A DNA stretch of 64,000 bases, from contig JANQRC010000009.1 of the NCBI GenBank assembly GCA_028284745.1, positions 1 to 64,000 of the forward strand, given 5' to 3'. Both the position numbers and the translations under genes were made by a program. The notes under the pieces are model-generated. The model made no database searches and was not told the DNA's origin. It saw nothing but the letters and a program-made list of their open reading frames with translations. Of this stretch, positions 44,428 to 53,642 are shown in pieces. Within the stretch, counting starts at the first letter, position 1. Each line of letters begins with the position of its first letter. Origin of the DNA: Flavobacteriaceae bacterium. Its GTDB lineage: Bacteria > Bacteroidota > Bacteroidia > Flavobacteriales > Flavobacteriaceae.

Positions 44428-44544
44428 CAACTATTAGGCTTGGTGTATCTCGCAAAATACAAGATCTTGCTAACTTTGCTGCCTAAGGCAGATTTATCAT
44501 TAAGGAATCTTTGTCGAGGAGGTATTCGTTTTATTGAACTATTC

Positions 44545-45753
44545 ATGCTAGAAGAAAAGAAAATAGATTATGAGAAGGCGGTGCTGGTAGGCATCATCAA
44601 CAGAGAGCAGAATCAGGAAAAGCTCAACGAATACCTGGACGAGCTCGAATTCCTTACCTATACTGCTGGCGGAAGAGTAGTGAAACGCTTTACGCAACGC
44701 ATGGATGTGCCCAACCCAAAGACCTTTATCGGAACGGGAAAGATGGAAGAAGTACAAACCTTTGTTGAGGAAAACGAAATTGGCGCTGTGATCTTTGATG
44801 ATGAACTCACTCCTGCCCAGCAAAAAAACATAGAGCGTACACTACGTTGTAAGATCATTGATCGCACCGGGTTGATCCTCGATATTTTTGCACAACGAGC
44901 ACAAACCAGCTATGCTCGCACGCAGGTCGAGCTTGCCCAGTACGAATACTTACTACCAAGGCTTGTTGGCCTTTGGACACACCTGGAACGCCAACGAGGT
45001 GGTATCGGAATGCGCGGCCCGGGTGAAACAGAGATCGAGACCGACCGCCGTATCGTTCGTGACCGAATTGCTTTGTTGAAAAAGAAGTTGGCAAAGATCG
45101 ATCGCCAGATGGAAACCCAACGTGGGAATCGTGGAGCGCTGGTGCGTGTCGCCTTGGTAGGATATACCAATGTTGGAAAATCTACACTCATGAACACCAT
45201 TAGCAAGAGCAAGGTTTTTGCTGAGAACAAGCTTTTTGCTACACTAGACACGACAGTTCGCAAAGTTGTCATCGGCAACCTTCCCTTCTTGCTGAGCGAC
45301 ACTGTTGGCTTTATAAGAAAATTGCCCACTCAGTTGGTAGAAAGCTTCAAAAGTACCTTGGATGAAGTACGAGAGGCTGATCTACTGCTACACGTAGTAG
45401 ACATCTCACACCCCAATTTTGAAGAACATATTGCTTCGGTAAATCAGATCTTGAGTGAGATCGATCGTGCCGATAAGCCTTCGATCATGGTCTTTAATAA
45501 GATCGATGCCTACAAACCGCAAGATTTTGATGATACAGATCTTATGATAGAGCGAAGTTCGAAACACTTCTCACTAAACGAATGGCAACAGACCTGGATG
45601 AGCAAAATGGGCGATGATGTACTCTTCATTTCAGCCTTGAGCAAGGAGAATCTGGAAGACTTTAGGAAGAGAGTATATGATAAAGTGCGTGGTATCCATG
45701 TCACACGCTTTCCGTACAACCATTTTCTCTATCCTGAAGAATATGTAGAATAA
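44545..45753 (+). CDS. hflX: HflX, ribosome-associated GTPase
   Basis: The 402-residue cytoplasmic protein from MLEEKKIDYEKAVLVG has the HflX glycine-rich region (GGIGMRGPGETEIETDRR, about 150-168) and the GTPase motifs: GYTNVGKSTLMN (G1, near 208), DTVGFIRKLP (G3, near 252) and FNKIDAYK (G4, near 317). HflX rescues stalled ribosomes by splitting them. The open frame extends 35 codons upstream, but that part is unlike the family. A TAACTTTG element (44471-44478) and a small hairpin (44479-44491) lie in the leader, without a clear -33 box. Confidence 0.95.
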   Translation: MLEEKKIDYEKAVLVGIINREQNQEKLNEYLDELEFLTYTAGGRVVKRFTQRMDVPNPKTFIGTGKMEEVQTFVEENEIGAVIFDDELTPAQQKNIERTLRCKIIDRTGLILDIFAQRAQTSYARTQVELAQYEYLLPRLVGLWTHLERQRGGIGMRGPGETEIETDRRIVRDRIALLKKKLAKIDRQMETQRGNRGALVRVALVGYTNVGKSTLMNTISKSKVFAENKLFATLDTTVRKVVIGNLPFLLSDTVGFIRKLPTQLVESFKSTLDEVREADLLLHVVDISHPNFEEHIASVNQILSEIDRADKPSIMVFNKIDAYKPQDFDDTDLMIERSSKHFSLNEWQQTWMSKMGDDVLFISALSKENLEDFRKRVYDKVRGIHVTRFPYNHFLYPEEYVE

Positions 45754-45868
45754 AAAAGCCTGGCTTTAGTAGTTGGTCATTCCGAACTTGTTTCGGAATC
45801 TCATAATGGTTTAGATGAGATACTGAAATGAATTCAGTATGACACTCTTTGCTAGAGCCAGACTCTTT
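45754..45868. terminator. Terminator-like stem whose loop holds a palindromic repeat
   Basis: An outer stem pairs aaaagcctggctttag (45754-45769) with ctagagccagactcttt (45852-45868) with few mismatches, as expected for a terminator shared by the convergent hflX and DUF3078 genes. The loop contains a 68-base inverted repeat (45776-45843) that begins gtcattccgaacttg and ends aattcagtatgac; each arm carries its own small hairpin. This resembles the dispersed palindromic repeats found between genes in many Bacteroidota. Confidence 0.7.
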
Positions 45869-45886
45869 AAATGACTTCCTTTCCTT

Positions 45887-46831
45887 TTAGAAAGAATAGT
45901 TCAACCCTAGCAGCCAATAGGTCTGAAGGTCATTGTCTACATTGTCGAAGCTAGGCTCTGGCTCTGATGGCGTGACCACAGGATCGAAGTTGTCCAATGC
46001 GAAGTTCAACGCTTCCATCGTGTTGCTGCGCAAACCGAAGTCAAAACCTACACCAATGCTCTTCCAAAGGGTATATCCAAAAGAGTTGATCCATGTCCAG
46101 TTAGAATAATCACTTTCCTCATAGCTCTGGAACAAAGACAAGTTACTTTTAAAGCTTATCTGGCCGATCTGGCGTGTATAATCTGCAAAGACCTTGGCGC
46201 CAAGTGACGAGTTGAACACCGTATCCTCATCTGCGAACACAAAATTGTAGTTTAACGGATGAATGGTGACGATCAGGTTGTCGATAGGCGTCCAAGTTGC
46301 ACCCACACCAACATCTAGATAGCCTGGGTCGTTGAAGTTGTTGAGAATTGTAGTGCGATATTCTGCCAACCCCGAGATGGCCCACTTTTCACTTAACCTT
46401 CTACCATACAATGAAGAGATGTTAAAGACATCGGTGGCTTCACGGAAGCCTTCCTCTTCCTCAACCACATCTTTGTCGTCAAACTTTACCCATGTAAGGT
46501 TTACGTTGGCTGCATTGCGCCAGAAGAATTTCTCGCGCTGTAGGTTGGCAAAGCCATTTACCGTGAAGCCTATATTTCCTGATGAAACGTTTGGCGATCC
46601 TTGTGCATACCAATTGTTGAATTCGGATAAGCTGAAACCAATCGTACCAAAAGCACCTGTTTTCCAGCCTGGAAGTGCATCTATCTGCGCTTGAAGTGCA
46701 TCTACCTCTGCCTGAAGCTTCGCAATAGAGTCTTTCTTTGGCGCTTGTTTTGCTTTCAATTCTTCGGCTGTCTGAGCAAAGGAAATCGTTCCTGCCAACA
46801 GCATGCTTGTGAAAATCAATTGTGTTTTCAT
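45887..46831 (-). CDS. DUF3078 family protein, probable outer-membrane barrel
   Basis: The protein (314 residues from the ATG at 46831) has a signal peptide (IFTSMLLAGTISFAQ), a coiled-coil (SIAKLQAEVDALQAQIDAL, about 33-55) and a beta-rich DUF3078 region with GAFGTIGFSLSEFNNWYAQG near residue 60. It ends in Phe (LLGLNYSF), as outer-membrane barrels do. Function unknown. A TATTTTTG element (minus strand, 46853-46860) lies just upstream of the start, without a clear -33 box at normal spacing. Confidence 0.83.
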   Translation of the reverse strand: MKTQLIFTSMLLAGTISFAQTAEELKAKQAPKKDSIAKLQAEVDALQAQIDALPGWKTGAFGTIGFSLSEFNNWYAQGSPNVSSGNIGFTVNGFANLQREKFFWRNAANVNLTWVKFDDKDVVEEEEGFREATDVFNISSLYGRRLSEKWAISGLAEYRTTILNNFNDPGYLDVGVGATWTPIDNLIVTIHPLNYNFVFADEDTVFNSSLGAKVFADYTRQIGQISFKSNLSLFQSYEESDYSNWTWINSFGYTLWKSIGVGFDFGLRSNTMEALNFALDNFDPVVTPSEPEPSFDNVDNDLQTYWLLGLNYSF

Positions 46832-46922
46832 ATCGAACGTGTTTTTCGCGCGCAAAAATAGGCAAACATTTCAATTATGAAATACGAATAGAAGGGGAAA
46901 TCAGATTATCGACGAATGGCAG

Positions 46923-47429
46923 CTACCGTCTTTTAAATAGCGGAACAGAAGAACAGGCTTCTCCGTACATAACACTCTTGGCTACTTTGTGGATCTTCTC
47001 GGTGGCCATGATGTAAGCGTTCTGAGGCACTGGCTTGTTGCTACATCCTTTGATGATCACAGGTCTATCTTGAAATTCGGAAACATCCAGATCAGCAATG
47101 ACATCCTGGTAAATAGCGGTTTCGAGCATTTCTAGCTCTCCAACAACCACTTTCTTTGTATAGGGCGAAAGTTGTGTGGCGATCAGCATAAAGGCCCAGC
47201 CCGGCACAATGGCATCCGTAGAGCACGTCAGGGCAACAAAGGCATCCTGATATTGTTGCCAATCATGTTCCTTTACATGGCTTCTAAATTCTTTTTCTCG
47301 TAGGATCAATCCCTCAAACAACCAATCTTTGATATCAAATAGTATGCGCTCCCCGTCTGGATAGTGCTCTTCAAGATCAAAAGTAACCAACTTGCTTTGC
47401 GCAACTCTATTTATGATTTCTTCTGCCAC
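46923..47429 (-). CDS. DUF2480 family protein
   Basis: The 168-residue cytoplasmic protein matches DUF2480, recognised by the N-terminus (EIINRVAQSKLVTFDLEEHYP), the central AIVPGWAFMLIATQLSP and the C-terminal FQDRPVIIKGCSNKPVPQNAY segments. Role unknown; in flavobacteria it is usually next to Fe-S assembly genes, as here, where it ends a run of minus-strand genes starting with sufE. A Cys in KGCSNKPVP and another in GEACSSVP are visible. Confidence 0.86.
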   Translation of the reverse strand: MAEEIINRVAQSKLVTFDLEEHYPDGERILFDIKDWLFEGLILREKEFRSHVKEHDWQQYQDAFVALTCSTDAIVPGWAFMLIATQLSPYTKKVVVGELEMLETAIYQDVIADLDVSEFQDRPVIIKGCSNKPVPQNAYIMATEKIHKVAKSVMYGEACSSVPLFKRR

Positions 47430-47440
47430 AAGCTCGAATG

Positions 47441-48019
47441 TTATTCTTTTGAATAGGTAAGGTCTTCAACAGAGACTGTCATTTCAGTCGTAAGCTGCTT
47501 TATTTTATCGGTTTCTGTGCCCTTTAGTTCGTTATAGCGCTCCATACCTACTCTCAACACCTTTTTCTCCATCTTCTTCTGCACTTTAGCAAGCTCTTCT
47601 GCAGTAAAAGACTCAGAGTCTTTTCTGGCTAAGAGCTTTTGTATCTTTTTCAGCTTGTAGGTACTTGGGTCCTGTACGGGCTCTAGCCTGAGTGAGGCGC
47701 GCAAGGCTCCCATCTGAGGAATCACTTCTATAAGATAGATTTTTCCCGCTTCTACATTTGCCTCTACGAAAGACTTGTTCTCTGCCTTGGCCCAGAACAA
47801 GTGTTCTCCTGGCTCGCATTCGTATCGTAGGTATTTTGGCCCGTTAAATCTCCCTATGACCTTTTCTCCATCAAAATATGTGAACTTGATAGCTGCTCCC
47901 AAGGCTTTGGCCCGTGCAAATATGACCACTGCTTTGTCTGCCGGTGCTGGTGCTATTTCTTGGGCTGTTGCGATCGAAAATTGTAATAGGCTTATGAGCC
48001 CTAATAACATGTACTTCAT
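47441..48019 (-). CDS. DUF2846-type exported protein
   Basis: The 192-residue protein has a signal peptide (LLGLISLLQFSIATAQ) and a small beta-sandwich with LRYECEPGEHLFWAKAENKSFVEANVEAG near residues 70-100, typical of the DUF2846 family. The last 70 residues are charged and helical (KMEKKVLRVGMERYNELKG). It should be periplasmic. Function unknown. It sits 16 bases from the sufT-like gene and 11 from the DUF2480 gene, so is probably in the same operon. Confidence 0.75.
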   Translation of the reverse strand: MKYMLLGLISLLQFSIATAQEIAPAPADKAVVIFARAKALGAAIKFTYFDGEKVIGRFNGPKYLRYECEPGEHLFWAKAENKSFVEANVEAGKIYLIEVIPQMGALRASLRLEPVQDPSTYKLKKIQKLLARKDSESFTAEELAKVQKKMEKKVLRVGMERYNELKGTETDKIKQLTTEMTVSVEDLTYSKE

Positions 48020-48035
48020 GGTGTGTATTTATGGG

Positions 48036-48365
48036 TTAAAGTAATCCTAGTTCTAACTTAGCCTCTTCACTCATCAGGTCCTGTGACCAAGGTGGGTCGA
48101 AAGTGATCTCTACCTCCGCGTCTTTTACTTCTTTTATAGATTTGACCTTCTCCTCAACCTCAACAGGTAAAGTCTCGGCAACAGGGCAATTCGGGGTGGT
48201 CAAGGTCATCAAGACTTTCACATCATAATCTTCATTGACAAAAACGTCGTAAATCAGTCCTAGTTCATAGATGTCTACGGGAATCTCGGGGTCATAGATC
48301 GTTTTTAGAACCCTCACGATCTTTTCACCTAGTGCTTCAGTATCTATGGTTATGGTATCACTCAT
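48036..48365 (-). CDS. SufT-like Fe-S assembly protein (DUF59/MIP18 family)
   Basis: The 109-residue cytoplasmic protein has the MIP18/DUF59 fold signature: TIYDPEIPVDIYELGLIYDV (residues 18-37), the conserved TTPNCPVAETLP with the reactive cysteine near 60 and the C-terminal FDPPWSQDLMSEEAKLELGLL. Such proteins help mature Fe-S proteins and are common beside suf genes. It starts one base after the sufE stop, so is probably co-translated. Confidence 0.92.
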   Translation of the reverse strand: MSDTITIDTEALGEKIVRVLKTIYDPEIPVDIYELGLIYDVFVNEDYDVKVLMTLTTPNCPVAETLPVEVEEKVKSIKEVKDAEVEITFDPPWSQDLMSEEAKLELGLL

Positions 48366-48366
48366 G

Positions 48367-48789
48367 TTAGTTCAGTTGTGTTTGATATGCTATTGCATAT
48401 AGCTTTAGTTGTTTGATCATCGATACTAGGCCGTTAGCCCTAGTGGGCGATAAATGCTCCTTTAGTCCAATCTCGTCAATGAATGCTGTATCAGCATCAA
48501 TGATGTCTTGTGGGTGTTGGTCAGAGAACGCTCTAATCAAAATGGCAATGATCCCTTTGGTAATGATGGCGTCACTATCTGCGGTGAACTTTAATTTGTC
48601 ATCTTCCATCGCAGCATGTACCCAAACCTTGCTCTGGCATCCTTTGATCAGATGATCATCTATTCTATATTGTTCTTCGATCAGCGGCAAGGACTTACCC
48701 AGTTCGATCATATATTCATAGCGTTGCATCCAATCATCGAACATGGAAAACTCATCTACGATATCGGCTTGTATCTCTTTGATAGTCAT
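48367..48789 (-). CDS. sufE: SufE, sulfur acceptor
   Basis: The 140-residue cytoplasmic protein accepts sulfur from SufS and delivers it to the SufBCD scaffold. The active-site cysteine is in LIKGCQSKVWV near residue 51. It ends one base before the SufT-like start and has a clear promoter upstream, so it heads an operon of sufE, sufT-like, DUF2846 and DUF2480 genes. Confidence 0.94.
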   Translation of the reverse strand: MTIKEIQADIVDEFSMFDDWMQRYEYMIELGKSLPLIEEQYRIDDHLIKGCQSKVWVHAAMEDDKLKFTADSDAIITKGIIAILIRAFSDQHPQDIIDADTAFIDEIGLKEHLSPTRANGLVSMIKQLKLYAIAYQTQLN

Positions 48790-48805
48790 TCAAAATGATT
48801 TGACG

Positions 48806-48836
48806 CAAAAATACGATAAGATTTACGGGGAATCAA
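48806..48836 (-). promoter_or_regulatory. Promoter of the sufE operon
   Basis: On the minus strand TTG (48834-48836), a 20-base spacer, then TATTTTTG (48806-48813), a good fit to the Bacteroidota consensus, 16 bases before the sufE ATG. It overlaps the end of the upstream lipoprotein gene. Confidence 0.6.
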
Positions 48837-49248
48837 CAGTTTCGGAGAGCTTCAATACATAGTCGACCAAAGGTTTTAGTTCTTTGGGCGGATTACCATG
48901 ATCGAAGCTGTTGCTTTGATAGGTCTTCCCGTTTACTTCAACAGTGATAGACGCTATTGTAGCCCCGTCGTAATGACTCCTAGTGCTTGTAGGTTCTAAT
49001 TCCGTAATGATCTCAGGGTCTATCTCTACCACAAGTCTCTTCAATTGCTTCCATTGAGAAGCCTTACAGTCATACTTCTCTTTGTCTGTTTTTCTCCCTC
49101 TCTGTACCAAGATCTCATCTTCAAGAAGTTGGGACTTATAATAGAATCCTCTGGATACTGCTTCGTAGGATACAGAAGCCAGCGCGATATCTTCTTGCGG
49201 ACAACCCCCAGCAACTAACATCAATAACAGTCCGTATAGTATTTTCAT
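48823..49248 (-). CDS. Small lipoprotein, function unknown
   Basis: The 141-residue protein begins with a lipoprotein signal (LLLMLVAGGCPQED, Cys near 16). The rest has alternating strands, with LKRLVVEIDPEIITELEPTSTRSHYDGATIASI near the middle. I do not recognise a family. It lies between sufS and sufE on the same strand, but a promoter for sufE overlaps its end and it probably has its own or shares that of sufS. Confidence 0.65.
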   Translation of the reverse strand: MKILYGLLLMLVAGGCPQEDIALASVSYEAVSRGFYYKSQLLEDEILVQRGRKTDKEKYDCKASQWKQLKRLVVEIDPEIITELEPTSTRSHYDGATIASITVEVNGKTYQSNSFDHGNPPKELKPLVDYVLKLSETVDSP

Positions 49249-49292
49249 CTTCTTTTAGTTACTGTTGAAAGAAAAATAAGAGGCTAAACTCA

Positions 49293-50507
49293 TCAGGTTA
49301 GCATCATCTTGGCTTTCTTTACTGCCGCTACCAAAGCATCGATCTCTTGCTTGGTGTTGTAAAAAGCAAACGAGGCTCTGACCGTCCCAGGAATCTGATA
49401 GTAATCCATGATGGGTTGTGCACAGTGATGCCCAGTTCTGACAGCTATCCCTAATTTATCTACGATCGTACCTATATCATAGGGATGGATGCCTTCGATA
49501 TTGAAAGAAATGACCGAAGTCTTATTCTTAGCAGTGCCATAGATCTTCAATCCTTCTATTTCTAGTAGTTTTTTAGTTCCATATTCGAGCAATTCATGCT
49601 CGTAATGGGCAATGGTGCCAAAGCCAATAGCGTTCATATAGTCGATGGCTGCTCCGAAGGCGATACCGCCACAAACATTAGGTGTTCCGGCCTCGAACTT
49701 GTGTGGCAATCCTGCATAGGTGGTCTTTTCAAAAGTGACCGTCTCAATCATCTCGCCGCCACCTTGATAGGGTGGTAACTTTTCTAGCCATTCCTCCTTG
49801 CCATACAACATCCCCATCCCGGTCGGGCCACACATCTTATGAGCTGAAGCCACATAAAAATCTACATCTAGTGCCTGCATATCTGGCTTGACATGCGGGC
49901 ATGCTTGTGCACCGTCGACAAGCACCGCTGCGCCAACTGCATGAGCCTTTTTGATAATCGTTTCAATGGGGTTGATCGTTCCCAAGGCATTCGAGATATG
50001 ATTGCAGAACACCAATTTGGTGTTTGCCGAAAGGAGTTCTTCATAAGCATCCATGCGAAGTTCCCCCCGGTCGTTCATAGGAATCACTTTGAGTGTAGCT
50101 CCTGTCTGCTCGCAGAGCATTTGCCAAGGTACAATGTTAGAGTGGTGTTCTAGGGCCGAAACGATCACCTCATCACCTTTCTTCAACAAGGAGCCAAACC
50201 CATGCGCCACCATATTGATGCTGTGCGTAGTTCCCGAGGTAAAGATGATCTCGTAAGGTTTGGCGGCATTGAAATGCTCTTGGACCTTCACACGTGCTTG
50301 CTCGTACGCATCTGTAGCTTCCTGACTCAAGGTATGTACGCCTCGATGGATGTTCGCATTGTAACGTGAATAATAATCTACTATTACATCCATTACTTGC
50401 TTCGGTGTCTGTGAAGTAGCTGCATTATCGAAATATACCAATGGTTTTCCATTGACTTCTCGTTTCAGGATCGGAAAGTCTTCTCGTATCTTTTGTACAT
50501 CTAACAT
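49293..50507 (-). CDS. sufS: SufS cysteine desulfurase
   Basis: The 404-residue cytoplasmic PLP enzyme removes sulfur from cysteine as a persulfide that SufE accepts. The PLP lysine is in ASAHKMCGPTGMG near residue 223 and the persulfide cysteine in RTGHHCAQP near 361. A start four codons upstream (50519) is possible, but a TACCTTTG element (50524-50531) would place the transcript start close to 50519, so 50507 is preferred. sufE follows on the same strand after one interposed lipoprotein gene. Confidence 0.95.
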   Translation of the reverse strand: MLDVQKIREDFPILKREVNGKPLVYFDNAATSQTPKQVMDVIVDYYSRYNANIHRGVHTLSQEATDAYEQARVKVQEHFNAAKPYEIIFTSGTTHSINMVAHGFGSLLKKGDEVIVSALEHHSNIVPWQMLCEQTGATLKVIPMNDRGELRMDAYEELLSANTKLVFCNHISNALGTINPIETIIKKAHAVGAAVLVDGAQACPHVKPDMQALDVDFYVASAHKMCGPTGMGMLYGKEEWLEKLPPYQGGGEMIETVTFEKTTYAGLPHKFEAGTPNVCGGIAFGAAIDYMNAIGFGTIAHYEHELLEYGTKKLLEIEGLKIYGTAKNKTSVISFNIEGIHPYDIGTIVDKLGIAVRTGHHCAQPIMDYYQIPGTVRASFAFYNTKQEIDALVAAVKKAKMMLT

Positions 50508-50783
50508 TGCTGTCTGCATATGACAAAGGTACTACGAATTTGTTTGTCAGTTTGTGTACCTTTAGAACGGTTTAACGTTTCTAACAAAAGTTTTGAAAGC
50601 CCATGATCGGCAATCACGATCTTAAAGGTCTAAATAATGAAACGAACATGAATCTTTTGATCAAAAACTATACGTAGCAGCATGCTTAAAATAAATTCAT
50701 GAAAGAACGAGTGTAACGAGTGGTTGCATGGACTCTTAAATTTTTAAATACATTATGTTCAGCAGTGAAAAAATTTCAGATAC

Positions 50784-52142
50784 ATGAAAAAGGTGAAAAA
50801 ATTTGTTGGATATGGTCTTTTAACCCTTATCGCTCTCATTGGAATTGTTGCGTACATGAACTATCCAAAACTAACCATCCTTTCTGGCTATTCTGCAAAG
50901 AGCATGGCTTCTTCTGTGTTTGTAGCGCATCGCACTGCCGAATTTACCGATGCGCACGACAATAACTTTGCTCCTGTGAATTTGGCAGATGATCGTGTTG
51001 ACAAACAAGCCAGATCCGCAACCGCCTCTGTATTTGGACTGATGGAACGTACCGCGATCTACCGAGATGGTTTGGGCGCCGTGTTGGTCACCGATGATTT
51101 TGATGCTGATGCTCCCTACCTTAAGCCTGATAGAAAACGTACCAAAGATCTACGCCCAACGCCTTATCCCTATGGCGATATGCCACAAAAGGACACTCTC
51201 TTCCCTGAAGTAGATCATGACTATCTAAATAAGGTTGTGGATACCGCCTTCTTCAATAATGATACCAGGAGAACGAGAGCTGTGCTGGTCATCTATAAAG
51301 ATCACATCATCGCCGAAGAATATGCTGATGGTTATGATGAAAGCTCATTGTTTCTGGGCTGGTCTATGACGAAAAGCATTTTATCGACTTTCTACGGAAT
51401 TCTTGAACATCAGGGCAAGATGGACATCATGCAGAAGGCGCCTATCGATGAATGGAAAGATGATGAACGAAGCGAGATCACCATCAATGATCTACTGCTG
51501 ATGAACAGTGGCCTGGAGTGGATAGAGGACTATGGCAGCATCTCAGATGTGACCCGAATGTTATTCGAAGCCAAAGATGTAACCACCCCGCAGATCTTCA
51601 AAGAAGCTTCACACAAACCTAGCGAACATTGGAACTATTCATCTGGCACCACAAACCTATTGTCTGGCATCCTCAGAAAGCAGTTTGATACGCATCAGGC
51701 ATATTTAGACTTCCCGTATGAAAACTTGATCGACCGTATTGGCATGTATAGCATGTTGCTAGAGGCTGATATGAGCGGAAATTACATCGGGTCTTCCTAC
51801 AGTTGGGGGACGATTCGAGATTGGGCCAAGTTTGGACTTCTATATCTCCATGAGGGTAATTGGAATGGTGATCAAGTCTTCAGTGAAGAGTGGGCGAAGT
51901 ATGTAAGTACACCTGCGCCTAATGCGGGCGGACAATACGGTGGGCACTTTTGGCTGAACCGCGGGCCAGATAACTTTATGCCGCGTGTGCCCAAAGACGC
52001 CTATTCGGCCAACGGGTTTCAGGGACAACGCGTAGTGATCGTACCTTCTAAAGACCTGGTGATCGTACGCTTTGGTCTCGCCGAATGGCCCGACTTTAAT
52101 TTCGACCAGTTTTTAGGAGGGGTTTGTGAGGCTGTGAAGTGA
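50784..52142 (+). CDS. Serine hydrolase (class C beta-lactamase fold) interrupting the suf cluster
   Basis: The 452-residue protein has an N-terminal membrane or signal segment (FVGYGLLTLIALIGIVAYM, about 5-24) and then a class C beta-lactamase-type domain (about 150-450). The SxxK motif is SMTK in GWSMTKSIL near residue 195, the Tyr motif is YSSGTTN near 287, and a late block contains GFQGQRVVIVPS. Probably a periplasmic esterase or amidase. It lies on the opposite strand between sufS and sufD, which are adjacent in most flavobacteria as far as I recall. A 276-base gap before it shows no other feature. Confidence 0.86.
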   Translation: MKKVKKFVGYGLLTLIALIGIVAYMNYPKLTILSGYSAKSMASSVFVAHRTAEFTDAHDNNFAPVNLADDRVDKQARSATASVFGLMERTAIYRDGLGAVLVTDDFDADAPYLKPDRKRTKDLRPTPYPYGDMPQKDTLFPEVDHDYLNKVVDTAFFNNDTRRTRAVLVIYKDHIIAEEYADGYDESSLFLGWSMTKSILSTFYGILEHQGKMDIMQKAPIDEWKDDERSEITINDLLLMNSGLEWIEDYGSISDVTRMLFEAKDVTTPQIFKEASHKPSEHWNYSSGTTNLLSGILRKQFDTHQAYLDFPYENLIDRIGMYSMLLEADMSGNYIGSSYSWGTIRDWAKFGLLYLHEGNWNGDQVFSEEWAKYVSTPAPNAGGQYGGHFWLNRGPDNFMPRVPKDAYSANGFQGQRVVIVPSKDLVIVRFGLAEWPDFNFDQFLGGVCEAVK

Positions 52143-52211
52143 TTTTAGAGTTACGACTTCATATATTGTCTATGCTCGAAATGACTGGGAGCTTATCTCA
52201 GCAATACTTTT

Positions 52212-53528
52212 CTACAGGTCAAACCCAATATTGATACCGAGCTTGTTAGCGATCAACCTGTTGATGCGTGATTTTACCTGTGGGATCTTCACGCTTTCTA
52301 AGACATTGTTAGCGAAGGCATAGGTCAATAGTCCTTTGGCTTCCTTTTCGGGGATGCCTCGTGTCTTCAAATAGAACAACGCATCACCATCCAATTGGCC
52401 AATGGTGCAGCCGTGCGAACACTTCACATCATCTGCAAAGATCTCTAATTGAGGCTTGGTGTTGATGGTCGCCCTGTCATCTAGCAAGATGTTATTGTTC
52501 TGTTGAAAAGCATCGGTCTTTTGCGCTTCCTTCTCTACCAGGATCTTCCCATTGAACACACCAGTACTGCGGTCGGCATAGACGCCTTTGTACTCCTGGT
52601 GGCTCTCACAATTGGGTTGCGCGTGATGTACCAGGGTGTAATGGTCCACATGCTGCTTGTCTCCGATCAGGGTAATCCCTTTCAGAGTAGACATGATACG
52701 CTCGTCCTTATGGTAGAAGTTCAAGTTGTTGCGCGTCATGTTTCCACCAAACGAAAAGGTATGTACGGAGACATGGCTGTCGCGCTTCTGGGAGATATAG
52801 GTGTTATCGACCAGCGAGGCAGTTTGTACATCATTTTGGATCTTGTAATAGTCGATAATCGCACGCTTGTTGGCAAAGATCTCGGTGACGCAGTTGGTCA
52901 GGATCGGATTCTCAGTCAGGCTTTGGTGACGCTCAATTACCTGCACATGACTATTCTCATCGACCACGATCAAGTTTCTGGGCTGAAGCAGCAACGAGGA
53001 TTCTTTGCCTGTGGCGAAGTGAATGATCTGGATGGGCTTCTCTACCACCTTTCCTCTTCCGATATGGATGTAGGCCCCTTCTTTGGAAAAGGCGGTGTTG
53101 AGCGAAGTCAGGCTTTCGTCCTTCTCGGCAACTTTATTGAAGTAGTTTTCGATCAGGATGCGGTACTTGGGCTTGGTCAGAGCAGCAGACATCAAGCAAA
53201 CATCTATCCCATCATGTGTAGTTTGTGATAAATGTGAACTGTATGCCCCATCGATAAAGACTATCTTGTAGCTGTCGATATCATGAATGAAGTATTTCTT
53301 CACTTCACGATATTCTAGCGCAGTTTCTTCTTTCGGGAATACGCTATAATCATGCTTCAATACATTATTGAGCGACGTATACTTCCAAGCTTCTTGCTTC
53401 TTGTTCGGGAAGCCTTTGTCTTCAAAGTTCTTTATGGCTGCTATGCGTTCTTCATGAACGGGCGCTTCAACATCTACCTTGTTCTCAAAGGCCATAAAGG
53501 ATGATATGAGCTTTTCTTTTAGTTCCAT
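52212..53528 (-). CDS. sufD: SufD, Fe-S scaffold subunit
   Basis: The 438-residue cytoplasmic protein (from MELKEKLIS) is a beta-helical SufD: it contains FADDVKCSHGCTIGQLDGDALFYLKTRGI near residues 370-400, the most conserved block with the catalytic-region histidine, and DDRATINTKPQLEIFADD before it. SufD works with SufB and SufC to assemble clusters. The start at 53528 is preferred over 53558, since the extra residues are unlike the family. It is downstream of sufC on the same strand. Confidence 0.95.
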   Translation of the reverse strand: MELKEKLISSFMAFENKVDVEAPVHEERIAAIKNFEDKGFPNKKQEAWKYTSLNNVLKHDYSVFPKEETALEYREVKKYFIHDIDSYKIVFIDGAYSSHLSQTTHDGIDVCLMSAALTKPKYRILIENYFNKVAEKDESLTSLNTAFSKEGAYIHIGRGKVVEKPIQIIHFATGKESSLLLQPRNLIVVDENSHVQVIERHQSLTENPILTNCVTEIFANKRAIIDYYKIQNDVQTASLVDNTYISQKRDSHVSVHTFSFGGNMTRNNLNFYHKDERIMSTLKGITLIGDKQHVDHYTLVHHAQPNCESHQEYKGVYADRSTGVFNGKILVEKEAQKTDAFQQNNNILLDDRATINTKPQLEIFADDVKCSHGCTIGQLDGDALFYLKTRGIPEKEAKGLLTYAFANNVLESVKIPQVKSRINRLIANKLGINIGFDL

Positions 53529-53642
53529 GGGTTTCTTGTTTGAAGTTTTTGGTTTCAAGTTTCGTCCTTAAACTTAATTCCTTTGTACTCCTTCTTATTC
53601 AAATACTTCATGAAGCTCGCAATTCTACCATAAACTTTTCCG

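Noticed and set aside
44440-44544. N-terminal extension of HflX by 35 residues
   Set aside because: The extension includes a -7-like element and a hairpin and is not like HflX N-termini; the ATG at 44545 fits the family.
52503-53228. Long plus-strand ORF (241 codons) across sufD
   Set aside because: It lies antisense inside the clear SufD gene, has no recognisable protein features, and reflects the codon pattern of sufD.
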